In this document: one piece after another, positions 1 to 5,010 of the stretch
Layout of the letters: each line of letters begins with the position of its first letter
How positions within the stretch are numbered: the stretch's first letter is position 1
Source: Calditerrivibrio sp.
GTDB taxonomy: Bacteria > Chrysiogenota > Deferribacteres > Deferribacterales > Calditerrivibrionaceae
NCBI GenBank assembly: GCA_020217115.1
Contig: JAIWOA010000154.1
Location: 1-5,010, forward strand
Direction: 5' to 3'
Length of the DNA: 5,010 bases
Translations under genes and position numbers: made by a program
Notes under the pieces: model-generated
The model's database searches: none
Seen by the model: only the letters and a program-made list of their open reading frames with translations
What the model was told of the DNA's origin: nothing

Positions 1-617
1 CATTTGATCAGATGGATATCGATTTAATAAACAGATTTTCATTAGATTTTCTAAAGAGATATAAAGCTATACCAATATATGAGGATGATGAAGCAATCTC
101 TGTGGTCACAGATGATCCCTTTGACAGTGCAATGATTGAGTATTTTGAAAAAAATAGTGGTAAAAGAGTTAATTTGTCTGTGGGTAACATAGATAATATA
201 GAGGAGATTCTTAATAGGCTTAATGTTAAAATCAGATCTGCTCTATCTGAGTTTATTAATGGAATAAAATTTGAAATTGGCAAAAGGTACGATTTTATTA
301 TCCATAAAGATAAAACAGAGGTAAATCTTTTTCATAATGGGATGTTAGAAAGTTTATCTGAGATAAATATGGGGATTTCTGAAGATGAATTAACACTATT
401 ATTAGGTAAAATTGGGGATTTTATTTACAAAACTTACCGATGTAGGGATGCATATTTTTTTACATGTTACAAAATTGAGCCCTTCGATGGGGTAGCATTT
501 TCAGATTTTAAAAGTATAGGGTCCAATACTATTTTTTACAGTGACATGCCTGTTAATGGCTATAAATATATAACTAATAGAGAGTTATCTGGACTCGATA
601 TAGTTAAATTAGATTAA
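1..617 (+). CDS. GspE/PilB N-terminal-domain protein without ATPase core (5' partial)
   Basis: The reading frame is open to the left edge (first whole codon at 3). The first ATG, at 12, has no Shine-Dalgarno sequence in the 11 bases before it, so the true start is probably outside the window. Numbering from that ATG, residues about 1-70 resemble the second half of the type II secretion/type IV pilus ATPase N-terminal domain (T2SSE_N/MshEN): a FLKRYKAIPIYEDDEAISV stretch (13-31), then VVTDDPFD (31-38). In that family about 60-70 more residues normally precede this point. Residues about 90-140 (YDFIIHKDKTEVNLFHNG, then a helix) could be a degenerate copy of the PAS-like N2 domain that precedes the motor in PilB and PilT. 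No Walker A, Asp box, Walker B or His box follows, and the protein ends at TAA 615-617. No signal peptide or membrane segment is visible. In GspE/PilB the N-terminal domain contacts the inner-membrane platform and, in MshE-like members, binds c-di-GMP. A regulatory or adaptor role beside PilT is inference only; the C-terminal 60 residues I do not recognise. Confidence 0.72.
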   Translation, partial: FDQMDIDLINRFSLDFLKRYKAIPIYEDDEAISVVTDDPFDSAMIEYFEKNSGKRVNLSVGNIDNIEEILNRLNVKIRSALSEFINGIKFEIGKRYDFIIHKDKTEVNLFHNGMLESLSEINMGISEDELTLLLGKIGDFIYKTYRCRDAYFFTCYKIEPFDGVAFSDFKSIGSNTIFYSDMPVNGYKYITNRELSGLDIVKLD

Positions 618-621
618 GGGG
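616..621 (+). promoter_or_regulatory. Shine-Dalgarno sequence of pilT
   Basis: AAGGGG begins in the stop codon of the preceding gene and lies 6 bases before the ATG at 628. It fixes the pilT start. The gap between the two genes is only 10 bases (618-627), leaving no room for a separate promoter, so co-transcription with the upstream gene is likely. Confidence 0.7.
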
Positions 622-627
622 TAGGGT

Positions 628-1686
628 ATGGCAAAGATAGATGCATTTTTCAAATATATGATGGAAAATAATTGTAGTGACCTCCATTTAAGTAGCGGTT
701 GCAAGCCCCTCGTCAGGAAACATGGTGAACTTGAGGAGATAAAATATCAGGAACTTACAAATGAAATTTTACAGATGTTACTATTTGAAATTTTGAATGA
801 GGATCAGAAAAAGAGATTTTTAGAGAAAAAAGACCTCGATTTTGCTTACGAAATTCCGGGTGCTGCAAGATTTAGAGCAAACTATTTTTATCAAAAGAGA
901 GGTATTGCAGCTGTTTTCAGAATAATACCTTCAAAAATACCCTCTGCCGAAGAGTTGGGTCTCCCCCCACAGTTTTTGAAGTTTGCTAATCTTTCGAGGG
1001 GGCTTGTTGTTGTTACAGGTCCTACGGGAAGTGGTAAATCTACAACACTTGCAGCAATTATAGATTATATAAACAGAAACAGAAAGGATCATATTTTGAC
1101 GATAGAGGATCCTGTAGAATTTGTTCATGAAAGTAAAGGTTGTCTTGTAAATCACAGAGAGGTGGGTAGCATGACTGAATCCTTTAGCTCTGCCCTCAGG
1201 GCTGCCTTGAGGGAGGATCCCGATGTGATACTTGTGGGGGAGATGAGGGATCTTGAGACAATAGAACTTGCAATTACTGCTGCTGAAACTGGACACCTTG
1301 TATTCGGTACTTTACATACCAATTCTGCTCCAAAGACAGTTGATCGTATAATAGATGCTTTCCCTTCTGGTCAACAGGCACAGATAAGGGCAATGTTATC
1401 AGAATCTTTAAAGGGTGTTATTTCCCAACAGCTTTTAAAACGATCTGACAAACCTGGTAGAATAGCTGCCCTTGAGATAATGGTTGTCAATAGTGCTATT
1501 TCAAATCTTATAAGGGAAGGGAAGATTTTTCAGATACCTTCTATTATGCAAACTGGTAAAGCTGATGGGATGCAGATGATGGACCAGGTTATTATGGATT
1601 ATCTTATGAATAAGTTAGTTTCCCCAGAAGAGGCTTACCTAAAAGCCAACGATAAAAAGATGTTTGAAAAGTTTTTACAACAGTAA
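628..1686 (+). CDS. pilT: type IV pilus retraction ATPase PilT (twitching motility)
   Basis: PilT is the cytoplasmic hexameric motor that powers disassembly of type IV pili and so drives twitching, surface adhesion and DNA uptake. The 352-residue product is close to the family's usual 340-370. The N-terminal PAS-like domain (about 1-115) carries CSDLHLSSG (16-24) and a basic R-x-N patch (about 79-92). The RecA-like motor follows: Walker A GPTGSGKST (131-139), Asp box IEDPVEF (159-165), Walker B DPDVILVGEMRD (197-208) with the catalytic Glu at 205, and His box with H223 and H230 in TGHLVFGTLHT. The C-terminal AISNLIREGK (290-299) matches the AIRNLIRE retraction motif that separates PilT from PilB and GspE. 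PilB's tetracysteine zinc site is absent. No key residue is missing. The start is fixed by the AAGGGG at 616-621. The stop overlaps the start of the next gene by one base. A PilU-type paralogue is possible but less likely, as the AIRNLIRE-like motif is intact. Confidence 0.96.
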   Translation: MAKIDAFFKYMMENNCSDLHLSSGCKPLVRKHGELEEIKYQELTNEILQMLLFEILNEDQKKRFLEKKDLDFAYEIPGAARFRANYFYQKRGIAAVFRIIPSKIPSAEELGLPPQFLKFANLSRGLVVVTGPTGSGKSTTLAAIIDYINRNRKDHILTIEDPVEFVHESKGCLVNHREVGSMTESFSSALRAALREDPDVILVGEMRDLETIELAITAAETGHLVFGTLHTNSAPKTVDRIIDAFPSGQQAQIRAMLSESLKGVISQQLLKRSDKPGRIAALEIMVVNSAISNLIREGKIFQIPSIMQTGKADGMQMMDQVIMDYLMNKLVSPEEAYLKANDKKMFEKFLQQ

Positions 1687-1688
1687 TG
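1684..1688 (+). other. TAATG stop/start overlap (pilT-NFACT gene)
   Basis: The pilT stop TAA (1684-1686) shares its last A with the ATG (1686-1688) of the next gene. No good Shine-Dalgarno sequence lies at normal spacing before this ATG; the nearest purine run, GAAAAG at about 1666-1671, is too far and weak. Initiation therefore probably depends on ribosomes finishing pilT (translational coupling). That mechanism is inference; the overlap is seen directly. Confidence 0.6.
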
Positions 1689-3239
1689 GATGGATTATCT
1701 TTATACAAGATCGTAAGTTATCTTAAAAGTATGAAGGAACCAGCCTTAAATAAGGTTATATCAAGTGGAAGTTTGATATATTTTATACTTTTTTATGGTG
1801 GTAAAAATATTTATCTCTCCTTTGACACAAAAGGGGGGGAGATATTTTTTGCCGATAATGCATCTGAGGGTAAAGAAGTTTTTAGTAAGATAAATAACTC
1901 AAGAATCGTTAGTATAAAACAGAGGGGATATGACAGGTTATTTTATTTTAAATTGGCAAAAAACAGACATTCTGGTAACGTAGATTATTTTAAAGTAGTT
2001 TTTGAGGTTGTGGGTGGTAATTCCAATCTGATTCTTCTGGATGGAGAAAATAGGATTTTATACACCTTTTCGGATAAAAATATAGATATTGATAGGGCAT
2101 TGAAAATTGGTAACAAATATACCCCTTATAAGTCCAACAAAGCTCAATCCATTGATAATATAGATGAAAAAAAATTTACAAGTTTTTCTTTTTTAGAGGG
2201 TTTTTACAAAAAAACTGCTGAATATCTGGACAATATCTATAAGATGAACAATTTTGACCTTAATAGAACGTTAGTTTTTGCAAGAAACTATTTAGAGGAC
2301 GGTTTTTTATACCTTGATGAAGGTGGTAAAGCTTATCCATTCCCTATTTATGATAAAATTGATAAGATAGATATTAGAGATTATCGTGGTTATAGAAAGA
2401 TCAAAAATTCTGATTATATATCCAGATACAACAGATTGATCTCCAATAAGATCAGGAAAAAAACAGAACTTCTGGAAAAGTTAAAGCTGGAACTTGAGGA
2501 AGCAAAGAATTTTGGTATGCATTACGAAAAAGCAGATATTTTAAAAAATAACTTGCATCGTATTGATGAAGCAGTTAAAACAGGTATCTTTTATAAATAT
2601 AAAGATGATGGTGTAGAAGAGGTTAAGCTATCAATAAAGGTTGAAAATCTGGATGATTATATCAAAAAACTCTACAATTTGTCCAGAAAATTGGAAAGAA
2701 GTATACCTATGCTGGAAAAGAGGATAAAGGAGATTGAAGGTGAACTACTTTTTTTTAATAATTTGAAGTTTTATCTGGAAAATAAAGAATTATCTGAAAA
2801 GGAGATCAGAAGAGCATTGTTCAAGAATGTTGACCCAAAAATAAACCAGCCTGCAAAAAAGGTTAAAAGATATCTTATTTACAAGAATGGGAATGCAACA
2901 ATTTATGTTGGTAAAAATAGTGTTGGTAACGATGAAATACTCAAAATATCTGCACCAGAGGATCTGTGGTTTCATGTTAAGGATCTCCCCTCATCCCATG
3001 TGATACTAAAAATGGACAGTTTTTTTTATGAAGATTTATTGATATTTGCGGCTCAGATAACTGCTTTTTTTAGTAAGTTTTCTTTAGAGGAAAAGGTACT
3101 GGTTGATTATACACAAAGAAAATTTGTAAAAAGGGTTAAGGGTACACCGTCAGGATTTGTTATATACGATAATTTTAAGACACTCGTTGTGAGACCAGCC
3201 TCTCCCGAATCACTAAATTTTATTCAGGTGGATGTATGA
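1686..3239 (+). CDS. rqcH: NFACT family protein, RqcH/Rqc2-like ribosome quality control factor
   Basis: Bacterial RqcH binds the 50S subunit carrying a stalled peptidyl-tRNA, recruits tRNA-Ala and adds C-terminal alanine tails that mark the chain for proteolysis; older annotation calls the family fibronectin-binding protein FbpA. The family call rests on three regions. NFACT-N (about 1-150) opens with MDGLSLYKIV, keeps the Asp-Arg pair in QRGYDR (D83, R84; equivalent to the D97/R98 needed for B. subtilis RqcH function) and has a GGNSNLILLD stretch (110-119). Two charged helical stretches (about 247-290 and 320-370) form the coiled-coil middle, with ADILKNNLHRI (283-293) matching a conserved family segment. 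NFACT-R (about 395-505) shows GKNSVGNDEI (409-418), DLWFHVKDLPSSHV (426-439) and VDYTQRKFVKRVKG (473-486). At 517 residues it is somewhat shorter than the roughly 570 of B. subtilis. The N-terminal domain is divergent: the usual LRKHL-like segment before the Asp-Arg pair reads EGKEVFSKI. No signal peptide or membrane segment is evident, so it is cytoplasmic. Alanine-tailing activity is inferred from family. Confidence 0.88.
   Translation: MDGLSLYKIVSYLKSMKEPALNKVISSGSLIYFILFYGGKNIYLSFDTKGGEIFFADNASEGKEVFSKINNSRIVSIKQRGYDRLFYFKLAKNRHSGNVDYFKVVFEVVGGNSNLILLDGENRILYTFSDKNIDIDRALKIGNKYTPYKSNKAQSIDNIDEKKFTSFSFLEGFYKKTAEYLDNIYKMNNFDLNRTLVFARNYLEDGFLYLDEGGKAYPFPIYDKIDKIDIRDYRGYRKIKNSDYISRYNRLISNKIRKKTELLEKLKLELEEAKNFGMHYEKADILKNNLHRIDEAVKTGIFYKYKDDGVEEVKLSIKVENLDDYIKKLYNLSRKLERSIPMLEKRIKEIEGELLFFNNLKFYLENKELSEKEIRRALFKNVDPKINQPAKKVKRYLIYKNGNATIYVGKNSVGNDEILKISAPEDLWFHVKDLPSSHVILKMDSFFYEDLLIFAAQITAFFSKFSLEEKVLVDYTQRKFVKRVKGTPSGFVIYDNFKTLVVRPASPESLNFIQVDV
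1812..1850 (+). terminator. terminator-like hairpin inside the NFACT gene
   Basis: Bases 1812-1820 (TATCTCTCC) pair with 1836-1844 (GGGGAGATA) over nine pairs including one G-U. Three more T-G wobbles are possible inward, leaving a loop around GACACAAAA. A run of six T follows directly at 1845-1850. This is the geometry of a Rho-independent terminator, lying about 125-165 bases into the coding sequence. Translating ribosomes would normally suppress it, so it could act only when translation of the gene is poor. It may equally be chance in coding DNA; function is unproven. Confidence 0.25.
3226..3231 (+). promoter_or_regulatory. Shine-Dalgarno sequence of murJ
   Basis: AGGTGG within the last codons of the NFACT gene lies 4 bases before the murJ ATG at 3236. 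Together with the ATGA overlap (start 3236-3238, upstream stop 3237-3239) it sets the start and implies coupled translation. Confidence 0.6.
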
Positions 3240-4717
3240 AAAAGAGTTTTCTCCATTATTTTATAAAGTCAAGCTCCGGTATCATGGTAAGTAGAGTATT
3301 TGGACTTGTAAGGGATCTTGTGGTTGCTGCTGTTTTTGGAGCAAATAAGATAACAGATGCCTTTTTTGTTGCCTTTGCAATACCAAACCTTTTTCGAGCT
3401 TTGTTTGCTGAAGGTGCTTTAAGCTCTGCCTATATTCCGATTCTGGCAGAAAAACAGAAGATAGATAGGGAGATTGCTCTCAGGTATCTTAGTCAACTTA
3501 TTTACACGGTTGGTGGCATAATATTATTGATAATCTTTTTAGTTTTTCTTTTCCCAAAATATATTATCCTGCTTTTTATGCCTGGCTATGGTAACGACAC
3601 TGAGCTTTTAAAAATAGCTTCTACGATGCTGTCTATTGTAATGCCATATCTATTACTTGTCACTGTTGTAGCCATAATCACAGGGTATTTGAACCTTTTG
3701 GGTAGTTATTTCATATCCTATTCTTCTACAGCTATGCTGAATATTTTTATGATTTTAGGTGCTTATGTCGCTCATTTGTATGGTGGGAGTATTTTGTATC
3801 TGGCATATGGAGTTTTTTTTGGTGGGTTATTCCAGTTTCTTTATGTTTTTATTTACTCTATGAAAAAGAATTTCAGATTTGTAAAATTTGGTGAGTCAGA
3901 TCCTGATCTGAAAAAGACATTTCTCCTTATTGTTCCATCTATTGCAGGGCTTGGTGTAAGCCAGATCAATTTCGTTGTGGGCAGGATTTTTGCATCATTT
4001 TTATCTCCGGGGAGCATATCCTATTTGTACTATGCTAACAGACTTTTTCAGCTTCCCCTGGGTGTTTTTTCTGTAGCATTAAGTTCGGTTTCCCTTACAG
4101 AGATGAGTAAAGCCCTTGCTGATGGTGATAATGGAAGAGCCTACAAAATTATTGACAAGTCAATTATTTCTCTCTGCTTTATTGTTTTGCCTGCCACTGC
4201 AGGACTTTACTCTCTGTCCTATGAGATATCATCGTTTATTTATAAAAGGAGGTCCTTTGGTGAACTTGATACACTTTTTACTTCAGATGCCCTCAAGATG
4301 TACGCTCTGGGATTAATATTTTACTCTCTGGTGGGTCTCTTCACGAGGGTTTTCTATTCTAAGAAAGATACTGTCACTCCTGTGAAAATAGCAGCTTCAA
4401 TGCTGATATTAAATATCGTGTTAAATTATTTGTTGATAATTCCACTTAAACATGCTGGTATTGCGCTGGCATCATCAATTGTTGCTATGTTAAACTCATT
4501 TATTTTGTATAGAAGTATAAAAGGTTATTCTTTCTCTATCAGTAGCAATAGGGGGGTATTATTAAAAATATTGCTATCAACCGTTACAATGTTGTTGTCC
4601 ATTTACACAATAAAATATTTTGGAATGCATGTAATTGTAAATATCGCAGTGTCTGCTTCAGTATACTTTTTGTCCTGTAGTATTTTTGGATTGAAAATTA
4701 GAGAGGTTTTGAGATGA
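3236..4717 (+). CDS. murJ: lipid II flippase MurJ (MviN family, MOP superfamily)
   Basis: MurJ is a polytopic inner-membrane protein that moves lipid II, the undecaprenyl-linked peptidoglycan building block, from the cytoplasmic to the periplasmic face. The 493 residues form a long series of hydrophobic segments consistent with the family's 14 helices, and the length is near E. coli MurJ (511). The N-terminal signature is intact: SRVFGLVRD (19-27), ITDAFFVAFAIPNLFR (39-54) and AEGALSSAYIP (58-68). The charged central-cavity residues of E. coli MurJ have evident equivalents here: R20, R26, D41, R54, and R269 in YYANRLFQLPLGVF. Asn precedes R269 where E. coli has Asp, which I believe is a common variant. 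The stretch after it (SVSLTEMSK) lacks the proline often seen there. The start overlaps the NFACT stop by 4 bases (ATGA) behind AGGTGG, and the stop overlaps dtd by 4 bases. A related MOP-family polysaccharide flippase is less likely given the N-terminal MviN signature. Confidence 0.95.
   Translation: MKKSFLHYFIKSSSGIMVSRVFGLVRDLVVAAVFGANKITDAFFVAFAIPNLFRALFAEGALSSAYIPILAEKQKIDREIALRYLSQLIYTVGGIILLIIFLVFLFPKYIILLFMPGYGNDTELLKIASTMLSIVMPYLLLVTVVAIITGYLNLLGSYFISYSSTAMLNIFMILGAYVAHLYGGSILYLAYGVFFGGLFQFLYVFIYSMKKNFRFVKFGESDPDLKKTFLLIVPSIAGLGVSQINFVVGRIFASFLSPGSISYLYYANRLFQLPLGVFSVALSSVSLTEMSKALADGDNGRAYKIIDKSIISLCFIVLPATAGLYSLSYEISSFIYKRRSFGELDTLFTSDALKMYALGLIFYSLVGLFTRVFYSKKDTVTPVKIAASMLILNIVLNYLLIIPLKHAGIALASSIVAMLNSFILYRSIKGYSFSISSNRGVLLKILLSTVTMLLSIYTIKYFGMHVIVNIAVSASVYFLSCSIFGLKIREVLR
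4701..4706 (+). promoter_or_regulatory. Shine-Dalgarno sequence of dtd
   Basis: GAGAGG, continuing into GT, sits inside the last murJ codons 7 bases before the ATG at 4714. The ATG overlaps the murJ stop (TGA 4715-4717), again an ATGA junction, which supports both the dtd start and its co-translation with murJ. Confidence 0.6.
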
Positions 4718-5010
4718 TAGCCTGTGTACAGAGGGTAAAAAAGAGTTATGTAAAGGTATCTGGAGATATTGTGGGGGAAATAGGTAAAGGGATTAACCTA
4801 TTGGTTGGTTTTGAGAAGGGGGATAGGATTGAATCTGTCTCAAAATTAGCAAAGAAATGTTGCGAGTTAAGAATATTTGAGGATGAATATGGGAAGATGT
4901 CAAAATCTCTTCTTGATGTTGGGGGAGAGATGATTGTGATTAGCCAATTTACTCTGGCCGGGGATCTTTCTCGTGGGAGAAGGCCAGATTTTACAAATGC
5001 TCTTAATCCT
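4714..5010 (+). CDS. dtd: D-aminoacyl-tRNA deacylase Dtd (3' partial)
   Basis: Dtd hydrolyses D-aminoacyl-tRNAs (for example D-Tyr-tRNA) in the cytoplasm, and is also known to clear glycine mischarged onto tRNA-Ala, keeping D-amino acids and glycine errors out of protein. The frame is open from ATG 4714 to the window edge, giving 99 residues; the family is about 145-150, so about 46-50 residues lie beyond the edge. Visible family features are the MIACVQRVKKSYVKV opening strand, IGKGINLLVGF (23-33), LRIFEDEYGKM (52-62), SLLDVGGEMIVISQFTL (65-81) with the catalytic-site SQFTL at 77-81, and GRRPDFTNA (88-96). The Gly-cisPro motif that rejects L-aminoacyl-tRNA would be in the missing part and cannot be checked. 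The gene overlaps murJ by 4 bases and is preceded by GAGAGG, making it the last visible member of the gene cluster. Nothing suggests it is broken. Confidence 0.95.
   Translation, partial: MIACVQRVKKSYVKVSGDIVGEIGKGINLLVGFEKGDRIESVSKLAKKCCELRIFEDEYGKMSKSLLDVGGEMIVISQFTLAGDLSRGRRPDFTNALNP

Noticed and set aside
8..283. 91-codon open frame on the minus strand
   Set aside because: It lies wholly opposite the GspE/PilB-like gene, has no ribosome site, and its product is a low-complexity Leu/Ser/Ile-rich shadow translation.
931..1296. 121-codon open frame on the minus strand
   Set aside because: It is antisense to the most conserved part of pilT (Walker A to Walker B) and shows no recognisable domain; the Cys/Lys-rich composition is what reverse reading gives.
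1..1686. The first gene plus pilT as one frameshifted PilB
   Set aside because: PilT has its own complete N-terminal domain, a good Shine-Dalgarno sequence and the retraction motif AISNLIRE, so it is a separate intact gene rather than the lost half of a PilB.
1822..1859. TTGACA (1822-1827) as a -35 box of an internal promoter
   Set aside because: The only decent -10 (GATAAT, 1854-1859) is 26 bases away, and nothing fits at 16-18 bases.
2790..2975. 61-codon open frame on the minus strand
   Set aside because: Antisense to the conserved NFACT-R coding region, with no ribosome site or domain.
4152..4180. TTGACA (4152-4157) as a -35 box inside murJ
   Set aside because: At 17-base spacing the -10 position reads TGCTTT, which does not resemble TATAAT.
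4116..4316. 66-codon + strand frame inside murJ
   Set aside because: It is out of frame within an intact, clearly coding murJ; its hydrophobic composition is inherited from the membrane-segment codons.
4773..4920. KMSKS motif of class I aminoacyl-tRNA synthetases in the last gene
   Set aside because: The KMSKS string (residues 61-65) sits in the normal Dtd GKM-x-x-SLLD context and there is no HIGH motif or synthetase fold; it is coincidence.
4954..4987. Inverted repeat CTGGCC/GGCCAG with an inner TTCTC/GAGAA in dtd
   Set aside because: It needs a 7-8 base bulge, is not followed by a T run, and lies over the conserved SQFTL to GRRPDF codons, so protein constraint is the simpler explanation.

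Overview
The window is an A/T-rich stretch (G+C roughly one third by eye) of bacterial chromosome, coding almost wall to wall on the + strand. Arginine is mostly AGA/AGG and isoleucine often ATA, as expected of a low-GC genome. A type IV pilus retraction ATPase and a peptidoglycan precursor flippase point to a piliated, walled bacterium. From gene style alone I would guess an A/T-rich, possibly thermophilic lineage such as Deferribacterota (Calditerrivibrio/Deferribacter-like), but nothing here proves the taxon. I see no IS element, CRISPR array, tRNA/rRNA gene, phage gene or base-composition break.

Layout, left to right: (1) the 3' part of a gene (to 617) whose product looks like the accessory N-terminal domain of GspE/PilB-type ATPases followed by a region with no ATPase motifs. 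(2) pilT (628-1686), complete, with every signature motif of the twitching-motility retraction ATPase. (3) An NFACT-family gene (1686-3239), the RqcH/Rqc2/FbpA type of ribosome quality control factor, somewhat divergent in its N-terminal domain. (4) murJ (3236-4717), the lipid II flippase. (5) dtd (4714 to the right edge), D-aminoacyl-tRNA deacylase, cut off at residue 99.

The five genes look like one transcription unit. The first gap is 10 bases, holding most of a strong Shine-Dalgarno sequence; the other three junctions overlap by 1, 4 and 4 bases (TAATG, ATGA, ATGA). There is no gene-free stretch longer than 10 bases, and I found no convincing promoter or end-of-operon terminator. The products serve different processes (pilus dynamics, rescue of stalled nascent chains, cell wall synthesis, tRNA proofreading). 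The one plausible functional pair is RqcH and Dtd, which both act on alanyl-tRNA chemistry.

This is mostly an ordinary core-gene region and I do not see a clear new defence or mobile system. The points most worth a second look are the apparently ATPase-less GspE/PilB-like protein before pilT, a terminator-like hairpin with a T6 tract inside the start of the NFACT gene, the divergent NFACT-N domain, and the RqcH-MurJ-Dtd coupling.
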